Positions 33,567 through 43,185 of a stretch of DNA of 64,000 nt are shown piece by piece. The notes below the pieces were generated by a model. It was not told the origin of the DNA. It saw nothing but the letters and a program-made list of their open reading frames with translations, and made no database searches. This DNA is from Microlunatus panaciterrae (GTDB lineage: Bacteria; Actinomycetota; Actinomycetes; Propionibacteriales; Propionibacteriaceae). The translations under genes and the position numbers were made by a program. Each line of letters opens with the position of its first letter. The first letter of the stretch is position 1. Location of the stretch: positions 4,004,015 to 4,068,014 of the forward strand of contig NZ_JAFBCF010000001.1 in the NCBI RefSeq assembly GCF_016907535.1, read 5' to 3'.

Positions 33567-34583
33567 ATGCCACTGCAATGTCGACGCTGCAAAGCCGCGA
33601 ACCGGGACGACGCCGCCTTCTGTGACAGCTGCGGTGCACCATTGGTGGGACCCGTCGCGCGTCCGCTCCGGGTAGGCCAGTCTGCAGCGCCTGTCCTGCC
33701 GGGGCCGCAGCCACCCCCGTTGCCAGTGCCGCCGCTCAGAGCCATGCCGATCCCCCGCGGACGAGGTCCGCGGATTCGAGCCTGGGTGTCCTACTCGCTG
33801 GTGGTCGCTGTGCTCGCGTTCGTGATGTACGTCTTCGTGCCCGGATCCAGGGCCATGCTCGACGCGGACGTGGTGGCCGAGTACCTGATCGTTTTCGCGG
33901 TCGTGTTCAGCCTCGGCCTCTATCCCTTTCTTCACCGCTGGTCTCGTCCGGCGACAGTCGGCACCGTCATCCAGCTCCGTCGAGGTGACGGTGGCGCCGA
34001 TCCGAAGGAAGAGGCGCGCTGGGTCTTCGATCTCCAGCTCTGTGATCGGTCCTGGCAGCCGCAACGTGATCGCTCCGGCTTTCTGCTCCCCAGGGTCGAG
34101 GTGACCTATCACGCGACCCGCGTCCATGGCGACGAGATCGACGAAGGCTGCCCGGTGGCGGTCATCGGTCGACCCAAGAGGGGAGCGATCAAGGCCTCGG
34201 AGGTGTGGAACCTCACTGTGCTTGACGAGACCGGGCTGGGGGTTGGACAGACACGGGTCGTTGGCCGAGTGACGGATTGGCAGCCACCTGATCGCGTCGT
34301 CGACACCCGCTACGCCGATGGACGGACGCTCCAGGTGTACACGTTCCGCGTACAGCCCACCGACGCCGAATGGGTGCAGGCGCGACGGGACGAGCATGGC
34401 GGCTTGATCCCCGCCGTCCCGATCGAGATTCGTGCTCGTGAGATCACCGGGTCGCTTCAAGACGGTGACCGGGTGGTGGTGGTCGGACGGATGAGGGCCG
34501 GAACGCTGCACGCCCGGGAGGTCATCAATCACAGCGCTGGTGGCGCGGCCCTGACGGTGAAGGGGCCGACGCGTGTCGCCTGA
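33567..34583 (+). CDS. Zinc-ribbon membrane protein with OB-like domains, cluster A
   Basis: The 338-residue protein begins with a CRRC-x10-CDSC zinc ribbon (residues 5-22). A Pro-rich linker follows, then two membrane helices near residues 75-92 (YSLVVAVLAFVMYVFV) and 105-122 (YLIVFAVVFSLGLYPF). The remaining 215 residues are strand-rich, with two repeats resembling OB folds (VGTVIQL and VVVVGRMRAGTLHAREVINH). The zinc ribbon and tail probably face the cytoplasm. It overlaps the HerA-like ATPase gene by 11 bases, suggesting a membrane partner for that ATPase. Confidence 0.72.
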   Translation: MPLQCRRCKAANRDDAAFCDSCGAPLVGPVARPLRVGQSAAPVLPGPQPPPLPVPPLRAMPIPRGRGPRIRAWVSYSLVVAVLAFVMYVFVPGSRAMLDADVVAEYLIVFAVVFSLGLYPFLHRWSRPATVGTVIQLRRGDGGADPKEEARWVFDLQLCDRSWQPQRDRSGFLLPRVEVTYHATRVHGDEIDEGCPVAVIGRPKRGAIKASEVWNLTVLDETGLGVGQTRVVGRVTDWQPPDRVVDTRYADGRTLQVYTFRVQPTDAEWVQARRDEHGGLIPAVPIEIRAREITGSLQDGDRVVVVGRMRAGTLHAREVINHSAGGAALTVKGPTRVA

Positions 34584-37500
34584 TCAGCGCTATGACGAGG
34601 AACGTGCCGGAGCGCAACGCTATGCGGACAGCATTCGCTACCTCCAACGCGCCGAACTCGACGACCAGGGTCTGGTGATCCCGCCCTGGGAGATCGCTGC
34701 GGCGCGCGAAACCGCATTCGACGTGTCCGCGGCGCTGCCGGTCTGGCTGCGACAGGTGTCGAGTATCAGCCGGGCGCCCAGCCAGCGGTCCGGCGAGTCC
34801 GCCTATCCGACCGAGGACCTGCTGGCGGGTTGTCACGGGCAGGACATGCCCGTCTACTTCGCCATCCGGGGAACACCGCGGGCGGTGCGGTTGTACCTGG
34901 GAACCGATGACCAGCGTGACGGGGAGGGGATGCAGGCCCTGTTCGAAAGCCAGTTCCCAGGTGGCGAGCTGTGGCCCGCAGCACCGACCGAACGCAACAT
35001 CGATGATCACCGTTCACTGGCCGCTCAGCTGCAGGAGATGCGCACCTTTCTCGACCAGAGCGAGCATATCGGCGTGGTCACCGGTCTGCCGACCGTCAAG
35101 GCTGCCGACCCGGCCGAGGCGGAGGCCCAGATCGATCGAGTGATCCGGGGGCTGTACGGCGCCAACTGGCTCTATCTGGTGCTGGCTACCCCGATCAGCG
35201 ACTCGGCACTGAGCGCGATGCGGATGGCGCTGCTGGGTGAGCAGCTGCGGGTCGAGCAGGAGGAGGAGCTGCGGGGGAGACGGGAGCGGGGCGGCCAGTC
35301 GATTGCCGCGATGTACCACGAGCTCCTCGGGCTGCAGGACCAACTTCTCGAAGCCTGCCAGTACGAGGGCGCCTGGTGGACACAGACCTACCTGTGCGGC
35401 GGCGATCGGCCCACCTACCAACGAGCCAAGGCCCTCGTACGGTCGGTGTTCAGCGGCGACAATGCACGGATCGACCGGATCAGGGTCCTGGACGCGCCGG
35501 GAGCCGGTCGCAAGGCGGCCAGCTTCAGTCCCATCCAGCAGCTACGGTCCAGCGGACCGGGGCCGTTCTCCATTGCCGGTTGGCAGCCGCATCGTTACGA
35601 GACCATGGTGCCCTCAGCACAGCTGTCCGCCCTCGTTCACCTCCCCAGACGTGAGGTGCCCGGCTTCTTCATCCGCGACATGGCCAGCTTCGACGTCACC
35701 TCCCACCTGCCCGCACGCCTGCCTGGAGTCGTCGTCGGCGAGATCTTGAATCTGGGCCGCCCGACGCAGACCGCCTATCGGGTACACCTGGACGATCTCA
35801 CGAAGCACGCCCTGGTGGTCGGCATCACTGGCAGCGGGAAGACGCAGACGATCTTCCGCCTGCTCACCGAGTTGCAGCAGCAGACGCCACCGGTGCCGTT
35901 TCTCGCTGTCGAACCTGCCAAGCGTGAGTATCGTCGGCTGGCCGGAATCCTCCCTCCCAACCGCCCATTGCACGTTTTCACTGTGGGTGAGGAGCACGCT
36001 GGCTCGGCTCCGTTCCGCCTGAACCCGTTCGAAATCCGTCGGGGAGTGAGTGTCAGCACCCACATCAACCTGCTGAAGTCGGTTTTCAACGCAACCTTCG
36101 GCATGTGGTCACCGCTGCCTCAGGTGCTCGAGCGAGCGATTCACGAGATCTACCAAGACAAGGGCTGGAACGCCGTTGCGAATGACAACGTGCGTGCCGG
36201 CCTGGACCATGATGGCTGGCACCCGCGGGCGCACCCCACGCTGAGCGACCTGCACCACAAGATCGATATGTTGGTGCCCCAGCTCGGCTACGAACCGGAG
36301 ATCGCGGCCAACATCAGGACGGCGTTGCTGACGCGCCTGGACAGTCTGCGGGTTGGAGCGAAGGGCCGGATGCTGGACACCGCCACGTCGATCCCGATCG
36401 AGACGCTGTTTCACGACTGCACTGTGCTCGAGCTGGAGGGGATCGGCGACGATGACGACAAGGCTTTCGTGATGGGACTCATCCTGATCTCCATCTACGA
36501 GGCCTATCAGGCGGGCACACTTCAGAGGTCAGGATCGCTCGGCCACCTTACTGTGATCGAGGAGGCGCACCGTCTGCTGGCCAACGTGTCCACAGCGCGT
36601 GATCCCGAAGCCGGAGATCCGCGGGGCAAAGCCGTCGACACCTTCGTCAATATGCTTTCGGAGATCCGGGCGTACGGGGAGGGGTTCGTGATCGCCGAGC
36701 AGATCCCTACCAAGCTGGCCCCGGAGGTGATCAAGAACACGGCGCTCAAGATCGTACTTCGGCTGGTGGCCGGCGATGATCGGGCGGCAGTGGGTGCGTC
36801 GATGAACCTCGACCAGGCACAGCTGGGTCAGCTGGTCACGTTGGCTCCGCTGGAGGCGGTCGTGCACGGTGGCGGTCCCTACGGCGACGATCGTGCGATC
36901 TTGATCAGGGTGTGGCCGGTCCAGGGGCGTGCCTTACCGGCGGTCGACATCCGCGCCCAGTGGGAGGAGTTCCGGCGCAATGCCGGCCTCGTCGACCTGT
37001 TCCGCAGCTATCGCACCTGTGCGGTCTACTGCGCCCCCGCGGCAGCCTGGTGCGTCGAGGCACGGCAGGTGGCGGAACGCCAGTCGGTGGTGGAGGCGAT
37101 CACCAGGACGGTGCTCGGCGCCGTCGCGGCAAGTGCAGAGCGTGACGAAACGGCAACTGCGGCGGTGACGAAGGACCTGATCCTCGAGGTGCTGCAAGCG
37201 ATCCGCTCAGAGGTGGGCGGGGAGCAGCGTGACGGGTCCTATGCCTTCTGCATCGTCACCCATGCCCTGCACCGCCTGCTGGATGATGTCGGCGCCACCA
37301 ATGGCTGGTCGTACGCAGAGGTCGAATCGATGCTCGAGCTCATCCTGCCTGTGGGTGCGGAGCTGGTGGCTGGAGTCAACCTCTCGTTGCAGCAGGTCGC
37401 TTCCCTGGGTGAGTTCTGCCGCACCTTCCGGGCTGCGTCGGAGTTGGCGGCGCCCCCCTATGCCTTCTGCGACCAGGTCTGTGGCCAACCGCCGATCTGC

Positions 37501-37815
37501 CTGTACCGGTCCGGGATTCGCGCCCTGCTGGCGGATGAGGAATTGGAGGCGGATTTCGTCGAGGCCGGGAACGATCCACAGTTGATCACCGCTGCCTGTG
37601 AGGGAGCGGCGTTGCGCGTGCTGTCGCAGCCGAAAGAGCACCAGAATGCCGGTGATCGGCGAGAGCTGCGCCGGGCGGCGCTGTGTTACCTGATTCAGAA
37701 GACCAACCACGACCCGTCGCAGTGGCCGTCGCGGACCCGGGACTGGCTGACCCGATCCGTCCTTGGGCTCGACCACGAGCCGGCGCCGGACCAGACACCG
37801 CCTCAGCAGCGCTGA
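34573..37815 (+). CDS. HerA/FtsK-like ATPase of unknown system, cluster A
   Basis: The 1080-residue protein holds an RecA-type ATPase core: Walker A GITGSGKT at residues 417-424, Walker B TVIEEAHRLL near 659-669, and EIRAYGEGFVIAEQIPTKL then NTALKIVLRL, characteristic of HerA and DUF87-type hexameric translocases. The first 400 residues are a family-specific head, and the C-terminal 260 residues contain a cysteine-bearing region (FCDQVCGQPPICLY). Members pump DNA or unfold or translocate protein substrates. The large head and the association with a membrane zinc-ribbon protein suggest membrane recruitment. The GTG at 34573 has an AGGGG site. Confidence 0.82.
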   Translation: MSPDQRYDEERAGAQRYADSIRYLQRAELDDQGLVIPPWEIAAARETAFDVSAALPVWLRQVSSISRAPSQRSGESAYPTEDLLAGCHGQDMPVYFAIRGTPRAVRLYLGTDDQRDGEGMQALFESQFPGGELWPAAPTERNIDDHRSLAAQLQEMRTFLDQSEHIGVVTGLPTVKAADPAEAEAQIDRVIRGLYGANWLYLVLATPISDSALSAMRMALLGEQLRVEQEEELRGRRERGGQSIAAMYHELLGLQDQLLEACQYEGAWWTQTYLCGGDRPTYQRAKALVRSVFSGDNARIDRIRVLDAPGAGRKAASFSPIQQLRSSGPGPFSIAGWQPHRYETMVPSAQLSALVHLPRREVPGFFIRDMASFDVTSHLPARLPGVVVGEILNLGRPTQTAYRVHLDDLTKHALVVGITGSGKTQTIFRLLTELQQQTPPVPFLAVEPAKREYRRLAGILPPNRPLHVFTVGEEHAGSAPFRLNPFEIRRGVSVSTHINLLKSVFNATFGMWSPLPQVLERAIHEIYQDKGWNAVANDNVRAGLDHDGWHPRAHPTLSDLHHKIDMLVPQLGYEPEIAANIRTALLTRLDSLRVGAKGRMLDTATSIPIETLFHDCTVLELEGIGDDDDKAFVMGLILISIYEAYQAGTLQRSGSLGHLTVIEEAHRLLANVSTARDPEAGDPRGKAVDTFVNMLSEIRAYGEGFVIAEQIPTKLAPEVIKNTALKIVLRLVAGDDRAAVGASMNLDQAQLGQLVTLAPLEAVVHGGGPYGDDRAILIRVWPVQGRALPAVDIRAQWEEFRRNAGLVDLFRSYRTCAVYCAPAAAWCVEARQVAERQSVVEAITRTVLGAVAASAERDETATAAVTKDLILEVLQAIRSEVGGEQRDGSYAFCIVTHALHRLLDDVGATNGWSYAEVESMLELILPVGAELVAGVNLSLQQVASLGEFCRTFRAASELAAPPYAFCDQVCGQPPICLYRSGIRALLADEELEADFVEAGNDPQLITAACEGAALRVLSQPKEHQNAGDRRELRRAALCYLIQKTNHDPSQWPSRTRDWLTRSVLGLDHEPAPDQTPPQQR

Positions 37816-37838
37816 ACCCGACTAGGAGGAAAGGCATC

Positions 37839-38546
37839 ATGGGAGGACCATTGGACAAGAAGCGGACTTCGGGCGAGCACCTCAAGGAACTTCGGCGGGA
37901 GCAGCGTCGTCGCCTGGAGGAGGCACGACGTGCCGTGCACGGTGCCGACGTACCGGGTCGCGAATCCACCGTCGACACGACAGTGCACGTCAACGCCCTG
38001 ATAGCGGAGGCGCTCGGCCACGCCGGGGAGTACGCGCTCGAGAGCGCAACGGCCGGTCTTCTCGGTGCGGCGACCTACGGGATCCATCAGGGCTATGAGG
38101 TGGCGAAGGCCATCGGTGAGACCCAGGACGCCAATGCGAAAGAGGCCAAGGCGCTGGGGGCTCGACACGCGTTGAGTGTGCTGCAGGTCGACCTCGCCAA
38201 GCCGGACAATCGTTCGATCCAGAATGGTGAGCCGCTCAATGAACAACTGATCAAGGACAAGATTAACTCCGCACTTTCATCGGACAAGAACGACTGGTTC
38301 CGGACGCTGGCCGTGGAGAACACCCGCCAGGTGCAGCAGCAGTACGACGAGGGAGTCGCGCTGACCGTAGGGGCCATCGGCGCCTCCCTCCGCATCGGAA
38401 GCTCGCCGGAGGAGCGGAAGGTCGGCAGCCATGCGGGAATGAAGACCCTTGGCGACGAAATGGCCAAGAGCAGGCGTGCCTGGGAGGAGAAGGCCAGGCA
38501 GGAACAGCAGCGCGCCAACGCGCGTGCACAGCGCATGATGCCCTGA
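37839..38546 (+). CDS. Helical protein downstream of the HerA-like ATPase, cluster A
   Basis: The 235-residue protein starts MGGPLDKKRTSGEHLKELRR, with a highly charged coiled-coil N-terminus (RREQRRRLEEARR). A short apolar stretch, ESATAGLLGAATYGIHQGYE, occurs near residue 70. The C-terminus is again charged helix (EEKARQEQQRANARAQRMMP). An AGGAGGAAAGG site sits before the ATG at 37839. I recognise no family. It is the third gene of the rightward cluster A operon, and a membrane-associated helper or substrate role is only a guess. Confidence 0.68.
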   Translation: MGGPLDKKRTSGEHLKELRREQRRRLEEARRAVHGADVPGRESTVDTTVHVNALIAEALGHAGEYALESATAGLLGAATYGIHQGYEVAKAIGETQDANAKEAKALGARHALSVLQVDLAKPDNRSIQNGEPLNEQLIKDKINSALSSDKNDWFRTLAVENTRQVQQQYDEGVALTVGAIGASLRIGSSPEERKVGSHAGMKTLGDEMAKSRRAWEEKARQEQQRANARAQRMMP

Positions 38547-38576
38547 CCCGTCCGCCGCGCCCTGAGCAGCCCCCTC

Positions 38577-38740
38577 GCCCTGAGCTTGTCGAAGGGGCTG
38601 ACTGGCGCGCCCTGAGCCTGTCGAAGGGCGTGCCCTGAGCCTGTCGAAGGGGCGTGCCCAGAGCCGTCCCAGCGCGCCCTGAGCCTGTCGAAGAGGCGTG
38701 CCCAGAGCCGTCCCTCCGCGCCCTGAGCCTGTCGAAGGGC
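38577..38740 (+). repeat. Five clustered copies of GCCCTGAGCCTGTCGAAGGGC, partly in 44-bp tandem units
   Basis: Core copies start at 38577, 38609, 38632, 38676 and 38720. The last three are spaced exactly 44 bases apart, and the intervening GGCGTGCCCAGAGCCGTCCC is repeated at 38651-38670 and 38695-38714. The core is an imperfect palindrome. The array fills the gap after cluster A and could fold as a multi-hairpin terminator or insulator. Confidence 0.9.
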
Positions 38741-38744
38741 TGCC

Positions 38745-38833
38745 GCAATCGATTCCTCACTCCAGCGACAACAGTCCTACTCTCGAAGGCGCAGCCCGGT
38801 CAAAAATTGGGTCTTGCGCTTGAAATCGATTTC
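38745..38833. promoter_or_regulatory. Two LacI-type operators upstream of the GH116 operon
   Basis: GCAATCGATTCC (38745-38756) and the perfect palindrome GAAATCGATTTC (38822-38833) share the GxAATCGATTxC pattern. They lie 142-230 bases before the ATG at 38975. A third site occurs at 43441-43452. The LacI regulator at 49976 is the natural candidate to bind them. Confidence 0.65.
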
Positions 38834-38974
38834 TGTCACGGTAAGGGACGTCGGCAGGCTCGACCCGGCGGAAAGCCGGGAACGGGCACGAGCCGACGGG
38901 CCGCCGGGGCTGCACACCATCCCCGTCGGCCGTGATCCATCACCATCCACCACGACGTGTGAAGGGGGACCGCC

Positions 38975-41551
38975 ATGGCTGCGGTTGAGTCCACATCCAG
39001 CAGCGCCTGGCCGGCAGCACGTAGCTATGGCCCCGAGGCCACGGTCGCTGCGTTTCCGCTGGGCGGTATCGGCACCGGAACTGTCTCGATCGGTTCCCGC
39101 GGCGAGTTTCGCGACTGGGAGATCGCGAACCATCCCGACAAGGGTCATTGGTTGCCGTTCACCTTCTTCGCCATCCGCGCCCAGCCGCACGGCGGGGCGG
39201 CTGTGACTCGCGTCCTGGAGTCGCGCATCCAGCCGCCGCACGAGGGCGACTCGGGGCATCACATCGGCAAGGTGGCCGGGCTGCCCCGGCTGCGCACCAG
39301 CACGATGCGCGGTGAGTACCCAATGCTGGGCATTGACTTCGTTGACGATGTGCTTCCGGTCCAGGTGCGGCTGGACGCCTTCACTCCACTCGTTCCGCTG
39401 GACGTGCAGGCGTCCGGACTGCCTGGCGCGGTCTTGCGGTATACCGTGTTCAACCCGCTGGCCACTGGCGTCAAGGTCACCGTGGCCGGTTCCATGTCCT
39501 CGCCGGTGGGGATCGTGGACCACAACGTGTTCCAGTTTCCCGTCTTTGAGGGGAATCCGACCGTACGTCGGCGGACAACTGGTGGGCTGACAGGGCTGGA
39601 GTTCGGGACCGACCTGCCCACCGATCACCTGCTGTACGGTTCGGCGAGCCTCACCACCGCCGATCCCAGCACCACCCTGACGGAGCAGTGGGCAGTCGAC
39701 TTCTGGCAGGACGGCGTGCAGCTGTTCTGGGACGATCTGACCAGCGACGGCCTGTTGGGCGACCATCCGTTCACCCTGGAAGGGGGCTCGGAGCTTGGCC
39801 GTTCGTTGGATCGGTTGCCGAAGTTGCGTACCGGCAGCCTCGGAATCGTCGCCGACCTCGCGCCCGGGGAGACGAGGACGTTCGAGTTCTTTCTGACCTG
39901 GCATACGCCGAACCGATCGAAGGCCTGGAACGGCATGGTCGGGCTACCGAACACGCATGCCGACGAGATCGTCCTCAACCACTACGCAACCAGGTTCGGT
40001 GATGCGTGGGCGGTCGCCGAACACCTGCACGGTCGGCTCGGCGAGCTGGAAGGTGCGACCCGAGCGTTCCACGACGTTCTGTTCGGGTCCACGTTGCCGC
40101 GTGAGCTGGTGGACGCCGTGTCGGCGACCCTGGTGGTCTTGCGCAGCACGACCTGCCTGCTGCTCGACGACGGCAGCGAGGAGGGTTGCTTCGCCGCCTG
40201 GGAGGGAAGCTTCGATCACGCGGGCAGCTGCGAAGGGACCTGCACGCACGTGTGGAACTACGCGCAGACTGTCGCCCACCTCTTTCCGGTCCTGGAGCGC
40301 AGTGCTCGGCGCACCGAGTTCCTCCACGAGACGCTGCCGGACGGACGGATGCGGTTCCGCACCAATTCGGTGTTCGGCAATGAGCCGCACGAGTTCCACC
40401 CCGCCGTCGACGGGCAGATGGGCACCGTGGTGCGGCTCTACCGGGAGTGGCGCTTCTGCGGCGACGACGGCTTCCTGGCCGAGCTGTGGCCAGGCGCCAA
40501 GCGGGCGATGGACTTCGCCTTCGTCGCCTGGGACTCCAATGGCGACAACGTCCTGGACAGCCAGCAGCACAACACCTACGACATCGAGTTCTACGGCGAG
40601 AACTCGCTGGCCAACTCCATGTTCTTCGCCGCGCTACGGGCCGCCGCGGAGATGGCTGAAGCGGTCGGAGAGACCGAGACCGCGAAGCGGTATGCCGAGG
40701 CAGCGGACATCGGAGCGGCGCGGATGGACGAGATGCTGTACAACGGCGAGTACTACGACCAGCGCCTTGCCGACGTCGATGAGCATCGCTACCAGTACGG
40801 CACCGGCTGCCTGTCCGACCAGCTGCTCGGCCAGACCCTGGCGCACCTCACCGGCCTCGGCTACGTGCTGCCTCCTGACCATGTCCGCAGCGCCGCCGGC
40901 GCCATCTATCGTCACAACTTCCGGAGCGACTTCACCGACTACGCAAGCGTGCAGCGCACCTATGCCCTCAATGACGATCGTGGTCTGGTGCTGTGCACCT
41001 GGCCGCACAGCGGCCGGCCCCGCATCCCGTTCGTCTACAGCGACGAGGTCTGGAGCGGTATCGAGTACCAGGTGGCCACTCACCTGATCTATGAGGGCCT
41101 GGTGGATGAGGGTCTGGAGATCGTCCGCGCGGTTCGGGAGCGCCATGACGGGATCCGCCGCAACCCCTGGAACGAGGCCGAGTGCGGCAACCACTACGCC
41201 CGCTCCATGGCCAGCTGGGGAGCCCTCATCGCTCTGTCCGGGGCGCAATGGGACGCCCGCAGTCGGTCCCTCCGACTGGCGCCGGTCGCTGCGGCCAGCC
41301 AGGGCGAGACAGCCCGGGTGTTCGTGTCCACCGCGTCAGGGTGGGGCGAGGCCGAGATCCGGCCCGACGTCGCAACCCTGCGGCTTCTCTGGGGTGAGCT
41401 GGAGCTGGAGGACGTTGACCTCGTGCACCCGGGCGGTGCCCGCTTCACCCTCGACGGCCCGACTCGGCTAGTGGCTGGGCAGACGATCCAGCTGACGTCG
41501 GAACCGTCGAACGCGCCACGGCAGTCCACCGGGCAAGGAGAGCAGCGGTGA
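38975..41551 (+). CDS. GH116 family glycoside hydrolase 1
   Basis: The 858-residue cytoplasmic-looking enzyme (no signal peptide) starts with the FPLGGIGTGTVSIGSRGEF signature of the GH116 N-terminal beta-sandwich. The alpha-barrel holds HNTYDIEFYG near residue 533 (nucleophile glutamate region) and GCLSDQLLGQ near 610 (acid/base aspartate region), both matching the family. GH116 members are retaining beta-glucosidases, beta-xylosidases or glucosylceramidases. Specificity is unknown. It is the first gene of the sugar locus and overlaps the next by four bases (GTGA). Confidence 0.88.
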   Translation: MAAVESTSSSAWPAARSYGPEATVAAFPLGGIGTGTVSIGSRGEFRDWEIANHPDKGHWLPFTFFAIRAQPHGGAAVTRVLESRIQPPHEGDSGHHIGKVAGLPRLRTSTMRGEYPMLGIDFVDDVLPVQVRLDAFTPLVPLDVQASGLPGAVLRYTVFNPLATGVKVTVAGSMSSPVGIVDHNVFQFPVFEGNPTVRRRTTGGLTGLEFGTDLPTDHLLYGSASLTTADPSTTLTEQWAVDFWQDGVQLFWDDLTSDGLLGDHPFTLEGGSELGRSLDRLPKLRTGSLGIVADLAPGETRTFEFFLTWHTPNRSKAWNGMVGLPNTHADEIVLNHYATRFGDAWAVAEHLHGRLGELEGATRAFHDVLFGSTLPRELVDAVSATLVVLRSTTCLLLDDGSEEGCFAAWEGSFDHAGSCEGTCTHVWNYAQTVAHLFPVLERSARRTEFLHETLPDGRMRFRTNSVFGNEPHEFHPAVDGQMGTVVRLYREWRFCGDDGFLAELWPGAKRAMDFAFVAWDSNGDNVLDSQQHNTYDIEFYGENSLANSMFFAALRAAAEMAEAVGETETAKRYAEAADIGAARMDEMLYNGEYYDQRLADVDEHRYQYGTGCLSDQLLGQTLAHLTGLGYVLPPDHVRSAAGAIYRHNFRSDFTDYASVQRTYALNDDRGLVLCTWPHSGRPRIPFVYSDEVWSGIEYQVATHLIYEGLVDEGLEIVRAVRERHDGIRRNPWNEAECGNHYARSMASWGALIALSGAQWDARSRSLRLAPVAAASQGETARVFVSTASGWGEAEIRPDVATLRLLWGELELEDVDLVHPGGARFTLDGPTRLVAGQTIQLTSEPSNAPRQSTGQGEQR

Positions 41552-43185
41552 CGACCTATCTCTTTCCCACCGAGCCACCGGTCGCGAGCGCCGAGCCGAA
41601 CACGCTCTACCTGGTGGCCAACGGCGACTTGAGATTGTCGGCGAACACCAAGTGCTGGCCGACCCAACAACAACTCGAGGCCGACTTCACTGCGGCCGCC
41701 GTTCAGCTGGGTTGGCAGGTCGAGCGTGCCCACCAGGTCGACCACGGCACCGGGCACGGGTTCATCGACAGCCAGCGTCGCGGCATCGAGGTCTTTCGCG
41801 ACATCCCTCCGGACGCGCCGCTGGTGGTGGTCGAGGCCGTCTGGCAGTACAGCCATCACCTGCTGCCCGGGTTGCGGACGCATCGTGGGCCGATTCTGCT
41901 GGTCGCGAACTGGGCGGGCCAGTTTCCGGGTCTGGTCGGACTGCTGAACCTGATGGGCAGCTTGACGAAGGCAGGAGTGCCCTATTCTCCCTTGTGGAGC
42001 GAGGACTTCACCGATGCATGGGCGATCGACAAGCTGCACGAATGGCTGAAGACCGGCAGCATCGACCATGACCTCGGACACGTGCGCGATCTGCCTGCTC
42101 TGGACGGCAGCAGCCTGGAGGTCCAGCTCGGTCGCGCGATCGCCGACCAGCTGAGGCGAGACAAGGCCATCATCGGAGTCTTCGACGAGGGCTGCATGGG
42201 GATGTACAACGCGATCATCGATGACGAGCTGCTCAACCCGCTCGGCATCTACAAGGAGCGGCTGTCGCAGAGTGCGCTGGTGGCCGAGATGAACCGCGTG
42301 AGCGACTCCGAGGCCGAGGCGATCGGGGAGTGGCTGGAAGCGGCGGGCCTGGAGTTCCGCTTCGGCAGCGATCCGCAGATCGACCTCACCCCGGACCAGG
42401 TGCACTCGCAGTTCAAGATGTACATCGCAGCGATGCGGATCAGTGACGACTTCGGTGTCGACGCGGTCGGGATCCAGTACCAGCAGGGGTTGAAGGACAC
42501 GGTGCCGGCCAGCGATCTCGTCGAGGGCCTCCTCAACAATGTGGAACGCCCCCCGGTGACCAGTCGAGACGGCTCTCGGGTGCTCTACGACGGACGGGCG
42601 CTGCCGCACTTCAACGAGGTCGACGAGTGTGTCGCGGTCGACGCGTTGATCACCAACCGGCTGTGGACGGCGATGGGGCTGGACCCGGCGACCACGTTGC
42701 ACGACGTGCGTTGGGGAGAGGAATACGACGGCGAGTTCGTCTGGGTCTTCGAGATCTCCGGCTCGGTTCCGGCCAGCCATAACGGCGGGTATGACCACTC
42801 CTACAGCATGCGGCAGCCGCCCATGTTCTTCCCCCTCGGCGGCGGCACACTCTCGGGCTGTTCCAGGCCGGGAGAGATCGTCTGGTCACGGGTCTTCATC
42901 CTCGATGGCGCACTGCACGTTGACCTCGGGCGTGGCCATGTCGCGGAGCTTCCGCCGGAGGAGACCCAGCGCCGGCTGGACGCCACTGACCCGCAATGGC
43001 CGATCATGCACGCGGTGCTTCATGGAGTGGGCCGGGATCAGCTGATGGCTCGTCACAAGGCCAACCACGTCCAGGTGGCGTACGGCACCGATGCGGAGTC
43101 GGCCGACAGGGCGGCACTGGCCAAAGCGGCGCTGTTCGAGCGGCTCGGACTGCAGGTACATCTATGCGGCGACGTGAGCCTCTGA
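41548..43185 (+). CDS. L-fucose/L-arabinose isomerase family protein
   Basis: The 545-residue protein contains the multi-domain layout of fucose isomerases: an N-terminal Rossmann-like part (LYLVANGDLRLSANTKCWPT) and a later GVFDEGCMGMYNAIIDDELL block with candidate metal ligands. AMRISDDFGVDAVGIQYQQG and GGGTLSGCSRPG follow. It should act on a sugar or sugar acid in the cytoplasm. The substrate released by the neighbouring GH116 enzymes is unknown, so the identity as fucose isomerase is not claimed. The GTG start overlaps the GH116 stop and has a GGAGAG site. Confidence 0.7.
   Translation: MTTYLFPTEPPVASAEPNTLYLVANGDLRLSANTKCWPTQQQLEADFTAAAVQLGWQVERAHQVDHGTGHGFIDSQRRGIEVFRDIPPDAPLVVVEAVWQYSHHLLPGLRTHRGPILLVANWAGQFPGLVGLLNLMGSLTKAGVPYSPLWSEDFTDAWAIDKLHEWLKTGSIDHDLGHVRDLPALDGSSLEVQLGRAIADQLRRDKAIIGVFDEGCMGMYNAIIDDELLNPLGIYKERLSQSALVAEMNRVSDSEAEAIGEWLEAAGLEFRFGSDPQIDLTPDQVHSQFKMYIAAMRISDDFGVDAVGIQYQQGLKDTVPASDLVEGLLNNVERPPVTSRDGSRVLYDGRALPHFNEVDECVAVDALITNRLWTAMGLDPATTLHDVRWGEEYDGEFVWVFEISGSVPASHNGGYDHSYSMRQPPMFFPLGGGTLSGCSRPGEIVWSRVFILDGALHVDLGRGHVAELPPEETQRRLDATDPQWPIMHAVLHGVGRDQLMARHKANHVQVAYGTDAESADRAALAKAALFERLGLQVHLCGDVSL

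Noticed and set aside
34573..37815. FtsK chromosome translocase
   Set aside because: There are no FtsK membrane helices or gamma domain; the signature fits HerA/DUF87 better.
21066..38546. Phage tail or contractile injection system
   Set aside because: The giant proteins and ATPase raised the idea, but no sheath, tube, spike, baseplate or capsid signature is visible.
38577..38740. CRISPR array
   Set aside because: The repeat copies are unevenly spaced, spacers are not unique (one is repeated), and no cas genes are near.
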